Shown in pieces: positions 39,604 to 47,841 of a stretch of 51,057 nucleotides of DNA. The notes under the pieces are model-generated. The model saw only the letters and a list, made by a program, of their open reading frames with translations, made no database searches and was not told where the DNA came from. Position 1 is the first letter of the stretch, and each line of letters starts with the position of its first letter. The stretch is taken from positions 1-51,057 of the forward strand of contig CAYZIL010000016.1 in the NCBI GenBank assembly GCA_964478515.1. Reading direction: 5' to 3'. The DNA is from HGM13233 sp964478515. GTDB lineage: Bacteria > Bacillota > Clostridia > Oscillospirales > Ruminococcaceae. The position numbers and the translations under genes were made by a program.

Positions 39604-40974
39604 ATGGCCAAACACGAAGCTTTCAAATTTGCCGACCTCGACGCCTTGCGCCGCAAAGTCGCCGAACTCGGCGTCGACGTCCCGCTCAGCGAGGACCTTT
39701 CGCCGCTGTCGCGTCCGGTCAAGGTCGGCGCTGTGAGCGCGCCCAACGCCTTTTGCTGCTTGCCTATGGAGGGCTGCGACAGCGAGCCGGACGGCTCGCC
39801 AAGCGAGCTTGTTGCGCGCCGCTACCACCGGTTGCTCAGCGGCGGCGCAGGTCTCGTCTGGTGGGAGGCCTGCGCCGTTACGCCCGAGGGGCGCGCCAAC
39901 GAATTGCAGATGATGCTCACCCGCGACAACGCCGAAAAATTCGCGGCGCTGCTCGACGACACCCGCCGCGCCGCGCACGAGCGCAACGGCTGGCAGCCGC
40001 TGTGCGTGCTGCAGCTGACCCACTCTGGGCGCTATTCGCGCCCGCACGGCCACACACCGACGCCGCTGGTGCCGCAGCGCGACCCGCTGCTCGACGCGCG
40101 CAGCGGCGTAGTCAGCGACGCGCAGGTCGTCAGCGACGACTATCTCGAGTCTCTGATAGAAAAATATGTCGCCAGCGCGCTGCTCGCGCAGCAGTGCGGC
40201 TTTGACGGCGTCGACATAAAATCCTGTCACCGCTACTTGCTCAGCGAGCTGCTGGCAGCCCGCGAGCGCCCGGGAAAATACGGCGGCAGCTTTGAAAACC
40301 GCTCGCGGCTGCTGCTGGAAATAGTGCGCGCCGTGCGCGCCGCCACCGGCCCCGATTTTATCATCGCCTGCCGCTTTAACGCCTACGACGCCCACCCCTA
40401 TCCCTACGGCTTCGGCGTCAACTGCGACGACCTGTGGCAGCCCGACACCGACGAGCCGGTGCGGCTAACAAAGGCGCTGTGCGCCGCGTCGGTCGGTCTG
40501 CTGACCAACTCGGCCGGCAACCCCTATTTCAATTACCAGTACGTTACCCGCCCTTACGACAGCACCTTCGGCAACCAGCCGGCGCCGAGCGAGCACCCAC
40601 TTGAAAGCGCGGCGCGGCTTTTCGCACTTACCGAGGCCATCCAGCACGCCGCCGGTCCGGTACCTGTCGCCGGCAGCGGCTACACCTGGCTGCGGCAGTA
40701 CTTGCCCAACGCCGGCGCCGCCAACATTGCGGCCGGGCGCTGTTCCTTCGTCGGTCTCGGCCGCAGCAGCTTCGCTTACCCCGACGCGCCCCGCGACGTC
40801 CTGCTCGGCAGCGGCATGGACCCGAAAAAATGCTGCATTACCTGCAGCAAGTGCACCGAAATTATGCGCTGCCACGGCCGCACCGGCTGCGTCGTGCGAG
40901 ACGCCCAGGTATATGCGCCGCTCTACCGTCAATATCTCGCCGAGGCGCAAGAACGCGCCGCGGCTGACAAATAA
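39604..40974 (+). CDS. Old-yellow-enzyme family NADH:flavin oxidoreductase with Fe-S motif, single domain
   Basis: 456 residues, FMN TIM barrel: LQLTHSGRYSRP, the substrate-site HRYLLSELL (family HGYLLxQFLSP), GKYGGSFENRSRLLLEIVRAVR, and the C-terminal barrel end GLGRSSFAYPD. Cys411-x2-Cys414-x2-Cys417-x11-Cys429 nearly reproduces the 4Fe-4S motif of 2,4-dienoyl-CoA reductase and trimethylamine dehydrogenase. Those enzymes continue with an FAD/NAD(P)H module of about 250 residues; this one stops after the cluster. Electrons must therefore come from or go to a separate protein. An enone or dienone reduction, or the reverse, is the expected chemistry. Confidence 0.9.
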   Translation: MAKHEAFKFADLDALRRKVAELGVDVPLSEDLSPLSRPVKVGAVSAPNAFCCLPMEGCDSEPDGSPSELVARRYHRLLSGGAGLVWWEACAVTPEGRANELQMMLTRDNAEKFAALLDDTRRAAHERNGWQPLCVLQLTHSGRYSRPHGHTPTPLVPQRDPLLDARSGVVSDAQVVSDDYLESLIEKYVASALLAQQCGFDGVDIKSCHRYLLSELLAARERPGKYGGSFENRSRLLLEIVRAVRAATGPDFIIACRFNAYDAHPYPYGFGVNCDDLWQPDTDEPVRLTKALCAASVGLLTNSAGNPYFNYQYVTRPYDSTFGNQPAPSEHPLESAARLFALTEAIQHAAGPVPVAGSGYTWLRQYLPNAGAANIAAGRCSFVGLGRSSFAYPDAPRDVLLGSGMDPKKCCITCSKCTEIMRCHGRTGCVVRDAQVYAPLYRQYLAEAQERAAADK

Positions 40975-40986
40975 AGGAGAAATAAC

Positions 40987-41754
40987 ATGAAAAAAACAGC
41001 TATCATCACCGGCGGCAGCCGCGGCATAGGCCACGCGATTAGCCTGCAACTCGGCCGCGACGGCTACAACGTCGTCATTGTCGACATGAACTCGCCCGAC
41101 GACTACGCCGACAACCTGCAAGAGCTGCGCGACGCAGGTATAGATTATCTCTACGTCCAGGGCAACATCTGCAGCGCCGCCGACCGCGAGCGCGCCGTCA
41201 GCGAGAGCGTCGCCAAATTCGGCGGCATCCACGCGCTTGTCAACAACGCCGGCGTCGCCCCCAAGGTGCGCGCCGACTTGCTGGAAATGAGCGAGGAGAG
41301 CTTTGACCGCGTCGTCGGCATCAACACCAAGGGCAATATGTTCTTTACGCAGGCTGTGGCAAAGCAGATGATAACCCAGCCGATAGTCGACGGGCGCCGC
41401 GGCGTCATTGTCAACGTCTCCTCCTGCTCGGCGGTGGTCAGCTCCACCGGCCGCGGCGAGTACTGCGTGTCTAAAGCGGGCGTGTCCATGCTCACACGTC
41501 TGTACGCGGACCGGCTGGCGGGCGAGGGGATTCTGGTTCACGAGGTTCGCCCCGGAGTTATCGCCACCGATATGACCTCTACCGTCAAAGCCAAGTACGA
41601 CGCCCTGTTCGCCGCCGGCGCTTTCCCGATTGCCCGCTGGGGCACGCCCGAGGACGTGGCCGGCGTCGTCAGCGCCTTTTGCTCCGACAAGTTCAGCTAC
41701 ACCACCGGCAACTACGTCGACGTCGACGGCGGCTTCCACATTCAAAGACTGTAA
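40987..41754 (+). CDS. SDR-family NAD(P)-dependent dehydrogenase
   Basis: 255 residues, classical short-chain dehydrogenase: TGGSRGIG cofactor loop, VNNAGVAP, and the active-site Ser (VNVSSCSAV) and Tyr-x3-Lys (YCVSKAG), ending in VDVDGGFHIQRL. Resembles 3-ketoacyl-ACP reductase-like polyol and sugar dehydrogenases. 12 bp after the OYE gene with SD AAGGAG; third enzyme of the lacI operon. Confidence 0.94.
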   Translation: MKKTAIITGGSRGIGHAISLQLGRDGYNVVIVDMNSPDDYADNLQELRDAGIDYLYVQGNICSAADRERAVSESVAKFGGIHALVNNAGVAPKVRADLLEMSEESFDRVVGINTKGNMFFTQAVAKQMITQPIVDGRRGVIVNVSSCSAVVSSTGRGEYCVSKAGVSMLTRLYADRLAGEGILVHEVRPGVIATDMTSTVKAKYDALFAAGAFPIARWGTPEDVAGVVSAFCSDKFSYTTGNYVDVDGGFHIQRL

Positions 41755-41790
41755 TTATTGCTCCCGCAAAAAACGAAAGGATCAACATCC

Positions 41791-43731
41791 ATGTCTCAGG
41801 ATAACCTTACCGTCGGCGGCGCAAACATTCGCTGCGCGGCAGTAAACACACTGGTCGTCGGCAGCGGCGCGGCCGGCTTCAACGCCGCTGACCGACTTTA
41901 CGGTCTCGGACAGACGGACGTCGCCCTCGTCACCGAGGGAATAAACGACGGCACCTCGCGCAATACCGGTTCCGACAAACAGACCTACTACAAGCTGTCG
42001 CTGTCCGGCGACGACGGCGACAGTGTCGCCGCGCTCGCCAAGGTGCTTTTTGCCGGACAGTGTGTCGACGGCGACAACGCGCTGTGTGAAGCGGCGCTGT
42101 CGGCGCGCTGCTTTTTGCGGCTCGTCGAGCTGGGCGTACCGTTTCCGCAAAACCGTTACGGCGAATTTGTCGGCTACAAGACCGACCATGACCCCAGCCG
42201 CCGCGCCACCAGCGTCGGGCCCTACACCTCTAAGCTGATGACCGAGTCGCTGGAACGCTCAGTGCGCGAAAAGGGAATAACCGTTTTCGACAACGTCCAG
42301 CTGGTGCGTCTGCTCACCGACGGCAAGAAAATTGCCGGCGCGCTGGGCATAGACAAGACCGACGACTCGTTCGTGCTTTTCAGCTGCCGCAACCTGGTGC
42401 TCGCCACCGGCGGCCCCGCCGGCATCTATGCCGACAGCGTCTACCCGGTCTCGCAGTTCGGCGCCAGCGGCCTTGCTTTTGAGGCCGGCGCCGGCGGCCA
42501 GAATTTGACCGAGTGGCAGTTCGGCCTTGCCTCGGTCGCGCCGCGCTGGAACGTCAGCGGCACCTACATGCAAGTACTGCCGCGCTTTTATTCCTGCGCC
42601 GCCGACTTGAGCGACGAGCGCGAATTTCTCAGCGACTTTTTCAGCGAGCGCGGCGACATGCTCACGCGGGTTTTCCTGAAAGGTTACCAGTGGCCGTTTG
42701 ACGTGCGCAAGCTCGCCGGCGGCAGCTCTATGGTCGACATTCTCGTCTACATTGAGACAAAAATAAAGGGACGCCGAGTTTTTCTCGACTTCACCCGCAA
42801 CCCCGACGGCCGCGAGATAGACTTTTCGGCGCTGTCCGCCGAGGCGCGCGAGTACCTTGAGCGCTCCGGCGCCTGTTTCGGCACGCCAATAGAAAGGTTG
42901 CTGCACATGAACGCGCCGGCGGTCGACTTTTACGCCGACAAGGGCGTGGACCTGCGCCGCCAGCCGCTGGAAATAGCGCTGTGCGCCCAGCACAATAACG
43001 GCGGCTTGGCCGTAGACTGCTGGTGGCAGACCGACGTCGAGGGCCTTTTCGCCGTCGGCGAGGTAGCCGGCACCCACGGCGTCTACCGTCCCGGCGGCAG
43101 CGCGCTCAATTCCGGCCAGGTCGGCTCGACCCGCGCCGCAGTATACATAAATGCCCGCCGCCGCGGCAAGCCCGCTGCGTGTGCCGACGTGGCCGCGCGC
43201 TGCGCTGCACAGATAAATGAGTGCCTCGCGCTCGCCGCCGGCGCCGCCGACGGCGACACCGACGTCGACGCCGCCTTCGCTGCTGCAAGGCAGCGCATGA
43301 GCCGCGCCGGCGGCGCGGTGCGCAACGCCGCGCAAATAGACGACGCTATAAAAGAGACCCGCGCCGCACTCGACAGCTTTGCGCGTGTTTGCGCCGACAA
43401 GGAGCGGTTGCCGCTGCTGTTCAGAGCGCGCGACACCCTGCTTTGCCAGTTAGTCTATTTGACCGCCATGGCCGAGCACCTGGCCGGCGGCGGCCGCAGC
43501 CGCGGCAGCGCGCTTTATACCGACGCGGACGGTCAGCTGGCCGACGCGGCCCTGCCGGAGATATTCCGTTTCACTCTTGACGACGGCAGCGGCGCCGGCA
43601 CCGTGCAGCAAATATACTTTTGCGACGGCGCTTGCAGCGCTGTGCGCCGCCCGGTGCGGCCGATACCGCAAGAGGACGACTTTTTCGAGAACGTCTGGCG
43701 CTCTTTCCGCGAGAACGGCAATATCTGCTGA
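41791..43731 (+). CDS. FAD-dependent oxidoreductase, fumarate reductase/succinate dehydrogenase flavoprotein type
   Basis: ATG 41791 with AAAGGA is preferred over the longer frame from 41758. 646 residues: Rossmann FAD loop NTLVVGSGAAGFNAADRL, NLVLATGGPAGIYADS, a substrate-site QHNNGGLAVD (where SdhA/FrdA has H(Y/T)xGG) and the C-terminal FAD segment GLFAVGEVAGTHGVYRPGGSALNSGQVGSTRAA, followed by a helical domain as in L-aspartate oxidase and FrdA. No heme or signal peptide, so cytoplasmic. In this operon it may pair with the OYE protein, which lacks its own FAD module (inference). Confidence 0.9.
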   Translation: MSQDNLTVGGANIRCAAVNTLVVGSGAAGFNAADRLYGLGQTDVALVTEGINDGTSRNTGSDKQTYYKLSLSGDDGDSVAALAKVLFAGQCVDGDNALCEAALSARCFLRLVELGVPFPQNRYGEFVGYKTDHDPSRRATSVGPYTSKLMTESLERSVREKGITVFDNVQLVRLLTDGKKIAGALGIDKTDDSFVLFSCRNLVLATGGPAGIYADSVYPVSQFGASGLAFEAGAGGQNLTEWQFGLASVAPRWNVSGTYMQVLPRFYSCAADLSDEREFLSDFFSERGDMLTRVFLKGYQWPFDVRKLAGGSSMVDILVYIETKIKGRRVFLDFTRNPDGREIDFSALSAEAREYLERSGACFGTPIERLLHMNAPAVDFYADKGVDLRRQPLEIALCAQHNNGGLAVDCWWQTDVEGLFAVGEVAGTHGVYRPGGSALNSGQVGSTRAAVYINARRRGKPAACADVAARCAAQINECLALAAGAADGDTDVDAAFAAARQRMSRAGGAVRNAAQIDDAIKETRAALDSFARVCADKERLPLLFRARDTLLCQLVYLTAMAEHLAGGGRSRGSALYTDADGQLADAALPEIFRFTLDDGSGAGTVQQIYFCDGACSAVRRPVRPIPQEDDFFENVWRSFRENGNIC

Positions 43732-43781
43732 GACATTTTTAAAAAGCACAGCGCGCCTGCCAAATACAGCGCGCCGCAGAT

Positions 43782-43831
43782 TTAACCGGCAGCCGGCAAC
43801 GGGGAAGTTCCCGCTGCCGGCTGCCGGTTAA
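43782..43831 (+). terminator. Very long perfect hairpin after the lacI operon
   Basis: 17-bp perfect stem TTAACCGGCAGCCGGCA with its complement, extended by CGGG/CCCG after one mismatch, 6-nt loop. It lies 50 bp beyond the flavoprotein stop and is followed by TTGTCGGTTT. Confidence 0.7.
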
Positions 43832-43863
43832 TTGTCGGTTTGCTTTAGTCGTTCGCTCAGCGG

Positions 43864-43892
43864 TTGTCCAAAGCAAATTTTGATGTTATAAT
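43864..43892 (+). promoter_or_regulatory. Promoter of the small membrane protein gene
   Basis: TTGTCC (43864-43869), 17-bp spacer, extended -10 TGT-TATAAT (43884-43892). Confidence 0.65.
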
Positions 43893-43934
43893 CTACATAC
43901 AATAAGACGTTTACATTTTGCTCACGGAGGAAAA

Positions 43935-44114
43935 ATGAAAAACAATTTAGTTGCGGCTATCTGTTTTCTGGTAGCAACGGTGCTGTGGGGCGTAATGGCC
44001 TGGACAAACTTTTCCGACGGCAAACTTGCTATTGCGGTGTTCTACGCTTTTACGGCGCTGGTTTCAATTGTCGCGTCAGTGCTCACGTTTGTAAAATACA
44101 CAAAAGGGAAATAG
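43935..44114 (+). CDS. 59-residue two-helix membrane protein, unknown function
   Basis: ATG 43935 preceded by GGAGG and five A, with its own promoter. The peptide has two hydrophobic helices, VAAICFLVATVLWGVMAW and LAIAVFYAFTALVSIVASVL, joined by a short loop TNFSDGK, and ends KYTKGK. Codon choice and a proper SD support a real gene. I recognise no family. The following 270 bp (to 44384) holds only a hairpin. Confidence 0.75.
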   Translation: MKNNLVAAICFLVATVLWGVMAWTNFSDGKLAIAVFYAFTALVSIVASVLTFVKYTKGK

Positions 44115-44307
44115 CCGAGCGGCAGTTTTTCCTTACCGGCCAAACTTGTGCGCTTGAAACACGCTTAGCGCAAACCGAAAACAACGCTGCGGCAGCCGTT
44201 GCGCTGCTTTCGCGGCAGACCGGAGTTTGTTTTTCCTGTTTTACGGCTTTGTCGCCCAGATTGCACACCGGGCAGGAGACACGTTTTTTCGCTGATACAT
44301 ACTGAGT

Positions 44308-44340
44308 CGGGGTATCGCTGTCACAAACAGCGATACCCCG
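44308..44340. terminator. Perfect 14-bp hairpin between convergent genes
   Basis: CGGGGTATCGCTGT, loop CACAA, ACAGCGATACCCCG. It separates the small membrane gene and the TIM-barrel gene. The rest of 44115-44384 shows nothing convincing. Confidence 0.6.
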
Positions 44341-44384
44341 AAAACTTTATAATAGCGGCAGTATGGCCGTTTTTCGGGCGGCGG

Positions 44385-45281
44385 CTAATTTTCCAGCAGC
44401 GCCCAGGCGCGCGACAGCACCCGCTTGCTGCCGGCGAGCACCGCGTCCTCGTCCTCGTCGGGCTGCGGCTTGACTTCAAACGACAGCACGTAGGGGTCAT
44501 TCGGGCGGAAAAAGCCCTCGCGGCGCAGCACTGTCAAAAAGTCCAGCAGCTGCGGCGTGTCGTTGGCACTGTGCGCAAACCCGAAGCGGGGGTGCGCGTC
44601 GCCGTAAGCGCTAAAGCCCTTTTCCGCCACACAGTTGCCAATGTGGAAATGGCTCAGATACGGCCGGCAGGTCGCTATGACCGCGGCGCTGCTCTCGCCG
44701 GTGAGCGGAAAATGGCTCAAGTCGGCGAGCAACCCGAAATTGGCGTGCTCGGCGCGCACTGCGGCGGCAAATTTTGCCGCCAGCGGCGCTGGTCCAATAA
44801 GCGCCGCTTTGTCAACGTCGCAGTCGAACATCTCCAGCTCTATATTCATCCCCTTGGCGGCGGCGCGTTCACACAGCTCACCTGTCGTAGTCAGCAGCTG
44901 GTCGAAAGCCGCCTGCTCTGTCTCTTTGTGCCATTTTCCCGCCATGAAAGCCAGCGTTTTTGCGCCGAGAAATTCCGCCTCGTCCAGCGCGCGCAGCAAC
45001 ACCCGCGCCGCGGCGCTGCGTTCAGTTTCGTCTATGGCATTTGGGTTGAGTCCCGCCGCGAGCAGCAGCGGCTGCGCGCCAAAGCACACTTGCAGGTGAC
45101 TTTGGGCGAGAATTTCCTTTGCGGCGCGGCGCTCGCTGTCGTCGGCGACCGACGTTATTTCTACCGCGTCAAAGTCGGCGTCGGCGGCAATGTCAGCGAG
45201 CGAGCGCAGCAGCGGCCGGCGTGGATGGCTCATCCAGCGCACTGTGCCTATTTGAAAATAGCGGTGTATTGAATCGTTCAT
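44385..45281 (-). CDS. TIM-barrel sugar phosphate isomerase/epimerase-like protein
   Basis: ATG 45279-45281 with GGAGG gives 298 residues; the longer frame runs antisense-like into the SDR gene. Metal-site elements: Glu in NIELEMFDCD, Asp-His in GLLADLSHFPLTGE, His in YLSHFHIGNCV and Glu in LSFEVKPQPDE. IolE/IolI-like family, distinct from the other two barrels in this window. Second gene of an SDR-led operon; substrate unknown. Confidence 0.88.
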   Translation of the reverse strand: MNDSIHRYFQIGTVRWMSHPRRPLLRSLADIAADADFDAVEITSVADDSERRAAKEILAQSHLQVCFGAQPLLLAAGLNPNAIDETERSAAARVLLRALDEAEFLGAKTLAFMAGKWHKETEQAAFDQLLTTTGELCERAAAKGMNIELEMFDCDVDKAALIGPAPLAAKFAAAVRAEHANFGLLADLSHFPLTGESSAAVIATCRPYLSHFHIGNCVAEKGFSAYGDAHPRFGFAHSANDTPQLLDFLTVLRREGFFRPNDPYVLSFEVKPQPDEDEDAVLAGSKRVLSRAWALLEN

Positions 45282-45328
45282 TTTTCCCTCCGTGCAACAT
45301 GACGCGCTGTGACAAATACTGCGATAAG

Positions 45329-45357
45329 TGCGCCCGCCGGGTTTACCGGCGGGCGCA
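45329..45357. other. Intercistronic 12-bp hairpin
   Basis: TGCGCCCGCCGG-GTTTA-CCGGCGGGCGCA lies in the 91-bp gap between the SDR and TIM-barrel genes; T-rich exit only on the plus strand. Confidence 0.55.
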
Positions 45358-45372
45358 GTTTTGTGTGCGTTC

Positions 45373-46110
45373 TCAGTTAACGTCCTTCTCATCGTAGGAC
45401 GAAAGCACCGCGCCGTAGCCGCAGTGGCTGCCGCCGGAAATGGGTATGACCGCGCCGGTGACGTAGCGGCTGGCGTCGCTGACCAGGAAGTACAGCAGCT
45501 CGGCAATGTCCTCCGGTTCGGCAACGCGGCCCAGCGGCACCTGGTCGGCCTCAAGCTGATAGCTCTGCTCGACCGTAATACCGGTCAGCTCCTCTTTTTC
45601 TATCAGCGCCCGGTCGGTCATCGGCGTGCGCACGTAGAACGGGCAAATAATGTTTATGCGGATGTCGCGCGGCCCCAGCTCGCGCGCCGCGGCCTCAACA
45701 AAACCGCAAGCGGCAAATTTCGAGGCGCTGTAGGCGGACTCGAACGGCACGCCGCGCATGCCCGACGCAGAGGAGATAGCGGCGACAGCGCCGCCCTTTT
45801 TAAGATGTGGCACCAGCGCCCGCACGCAGTTGAAAATGCCGAAGGCGTTGGATTCCATCAGATAATTCCAGTTTTCGTCGGTAGTGTCGAGCAGCGGCGC
45901 TTCCAGCCAGACTCCGGCGCACAGCACGACCGCGTCGAGCGGCTCGCTGATGAGCGCCGCGGCGGCTCTGACTTGCTCGGAGCTGCGCACATCGACGGGG
46001 TTCTCGCCCTGCAAGTCCCAGCCGATAACGTTATAACCTCTTTGCTTGAGCATTTCGTAAATGCCCTTGCCCATACCGCTCATGTAACCGGTGACAACTG
46101 CGTTTTTCAT
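45373..46110 (-). CDS. SDR-family oxidoreductase
   Basis: 245 residues from ATG 46108-46110 (SD AAAGGA). Cofactor loop TGYMSGMGKG (a variant of TGxxxGxG), VVLCAGVWL, active-site Ser (ISSASGMRG) and Tyr-x3-Lys (YSASKFA), C-terminal GAVIPISGG. Likely a sugar or polyol dehydrogenase. It heads a two-gene operon with a TIM-barrel isomerase, repeating the SDR plus TIM-barrel pairing of the lacI operon. Confidence 0.92.
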   Translation of the reverse strand: MKNAVVTGYMSGMGKGIYEMLKQRGYNVIGWDLQGENPVDVRSSEQVRAAAALISEPLDAVVLCAGVWLEAPLLDTTDENWNYLMESNAFGIFNCVRALVPHLKKGGAVAAISSASGMRGVPFESAYSASKFAACGFVEAAARELGPRDIRINIICPFYVRTPMTDRALIEKEELTGITVEQSYQLEADQVPLGRVAEPEDIAELLYFLVSDASRYVTGAVIPISGGSHCGYGAVLSSYDEKDVN

Positions 46111-46163
46111 TTTTCTATTCCTTTGTGTTTGTAGTCGCCGCTTCAGCCTGCGGCGCTTTTTTT

Positions 46164-46196
46164 GCACAAAGGCCGGCATTGCTGCCGGCGCTGTGC
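46164..46196 (-). promoter_or_regulatory. Stem-loop at the 5' end of the SDR operon mRNA
   Basis: Nested stem GCACA/TGTGC and GCCGGCA/TGCCGGC with loop TTGC, starting within a few bases of the predicted transcription start. It probably stabilises the message. Confidence 0.55.
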
Positions 46197-46204
46197 TCAT
46201 TTAT

Positions 46205-46233
46205 AATGTAGCATATTTAACTAAAAGTATCAA
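46205..46233 (-). promoter_or_regulatory. Promoter of the SDR/TIM-barrel operon
   Basis: TTGATA (plus TATCAA 46228-46233), 17-bp spacer, extended -10 TGC-TACATT (plus AATGTA 46205-46210). Confidence 0.65.
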
Positions 46234-46288
46234 TGAGCGCGGCGAATCCTGTACTAATTTACCATTTTTTATTTGCTGCGGCGCTGCG

Positions 46289-46825
46289 CTACCTGTCGGC
46301 GGCGCGCCTTTCGCGGCGGATTGTCGCAAAAGTCTCGCGCTCGCCGCGCTCGGCGAGCATTCTCAGCAGTCGGTGCAGTTTTTGCGCCGTCTGCGGGTGG
46401 ATTAGATAGTGGCACTTCATCCGCTCGTAATATTCGAGCGGCGCCGCGTCGGTATAGTCTGCGCCGAGATAGGTCTTGCTCGCCGCCACGCGGTCGCAGA
46501 ACATCTCAATAATACACTTGTCCGGCATTGGCACGCCCGCCATGCCGTGGGCGGCCGGAACGTAGTCGGTCCAGTATTCAAAATGGTGCTTGTTGCGCCC
46601 CTTGTGGTGCAGCCAGGCGCGCGACACTCCGGTGGCCTCGCGCTCCCCGACGTTGGGGCTGCAGTTGCCGCGCCAATATTTGGCGCCGGGGACAAACTCT
46701 ACCGGCGCGTATTTTGACAAATCGTGCAGCAGTCCGCGCAGCGGAATGCCGGCGCGAAAGCAGTGTGCTATCACCAGGTGGCGGTGGTGGGTAATCGTCA
46801 TAAAATGTTTGAACGGATGTGACAT
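46289..46825 (-). CDS. DUF5662 family protein
   Basis: ATG 46823-46825 begins the conserved part (HPFKHFMTITHHRHLVIAHCFRAGIPLRGLLHDLSKYAPVEF), giving 178 residues; an ATG further upstream (to 46990) lacks family similarity. The His-Asp arrangement in LLHDLSKY, together with SRAWLHHKGRNKHHFEYW and CIIEMFCDRVAASKTYLG, suggests an HD-like metal site, but no activity is known for the family. SD is weak. It stands alone. Confidence 0.85.
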   Translation of the reverse strand: MSHPFKHFMTITHHRHLVIAHCFRAGIPLRGLLHDLSKYAPVEFVPGAKYWRGNCSPNVGEREATGVSRAWLHHKGRNKHHFEYWTDYVPAAHGMAGVPMPDKCIIEMFCDRVAASKTYLGADYTDAAPLEYYERMKCHYLIHPQTAQKLHRLLRMLAERGERETFATIRRERRAADR

Positions 46826-47103
46826 CGCTTCACCAGCTGTTTTGAATTTTTCGCTCGCTCTAATAATAACCCGCGCGGCGAAATCTTTCAATGCCGACAT
46901 ACGACGAACCGTTTTCGACTTGACCCGGCGAGCAATTTGCGCCGCTTGTGGCGGTTCGGTGTAAAGCCTGGGGCGCGGCAGATGGCTCACTGCACAGCTG
47001 AATCCACGGCATTTAGGTCAATTGTGCCGCCCTGTCATTTTTCCTTGTTGAAAGCCGCTAACCGATACGGCTGAGCCTTAGCGTTTTTCAGGCGGTTTGC
47101 GGC

Positions 47104-47718
47104 TCATTCGTCGGCACGGTATACGTCGCAAAAAGATATTTCCGCGACGCTTTTGCGCTGCTGCGGCGCGGGCTGCTCGTCCGCATAGCCGACCGGCAGC
47201 AAATACAAGCAGCGAATGTCCGGCGGGAGCTTTAGAATATCGCTCGCTCTGTCCACATCCAGCCAGCCGACAAAGCAGCAGGACAGATTGTTTTGCGCCG
47301 CACACAGCGCCATATGCTCGGTGGGGATCATCGGCACCGCATTAGCAAGCAGCGTCGCCGCCCTGCGCCAGTCGGGAAACGAAGTCAGGCAGTTCCAAAA
47401 CTCGTCGCCCCACCGCAGCTTGTTTACTAGAATGCCAAAATCGTCCTTTGGCATGTTTCGCGGGTCGCTGTCAAGCGTCGCGCAGCAAGCAATAATTACC
47501 GGCGCGCCCGCTATCCACATCTGGCCGCCTGCCGCCTGAGCCAGTTGATTTTTAATTGCGGCGTCTCGCACAACCCCAAACACATGCTGCTGTCGGTTAC
47601 CGCCCGAGGGCGCCAGGCGCGCCATCTCCAGCATTTTTTCAATTATTTCCTGCGCAACAGGCACACTCTTAAATTTTCTTACCGAGCGGCGTGCCGCAAT
47701 CGCGGTCTCCAGTTCCAT
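47104..47718 (-). CDS. Nitroreductase-family FMN protein
   Basis: 204 residues. N-terminal AIAARRSVRKFKSVPV and APSGGNRQQHVFGVV (FMN phosphate and ring contacts), C-terminal LLPVGYADEQP, as in nitroreductases. Middle NMPKDDFGILVNKLRWGDEFWN is not diagnostic. SD AAGG. Possible roles include reduction of nitro compounds, quinones or enones; not resolvable. Confidence 0.88.
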   Translation of the reverse strand: MELETAIAARRSVRKFKSVPVAQEIIEKMLEMARLAPSGGNRQQHVFGVVRDAAIKNQLAQAAGGQMWIAGAPVIIACCATLDSDPRNMPKDDFGILVNKLRWGDEFWNCLTSFPDWRRAATLLANAVPMIPTEHMALCAAQNNLSCCFVGWLDVDRASDILKLPPDIRCLYLLPVGYADEQPAPQQRKSVAEISFCDVYRADE

Positions 47719-47841
47719 TTATGCACCTTGCTTTTTTATTTTGTTTGGCGTTTTCATCTTTCAGGCGCGCTTGCTTTCGTAATGCTCAAGCATTGCCGGT
47801 ATTTACCGCTTGTTGTGGCTTGCGATGCACACCGACGCCGT

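Noticed and set aside
40465..41745. 426-codon minus-strand frame opposite the OYE and SDR genes
   Set aside because: It spans two well-defined genes on the other strand and has shadow-type composition.
39604..43731. Bile-acid-inducible (bai) type operon
   Set aside because: OYE plus SDR recalls BaiCD/BaiA, but there is no BaiE, BaiF or BaiB, the OYE lacks the FAD domain of BaiCD, and the cluster has sugar-type isomerase and transporter genes.
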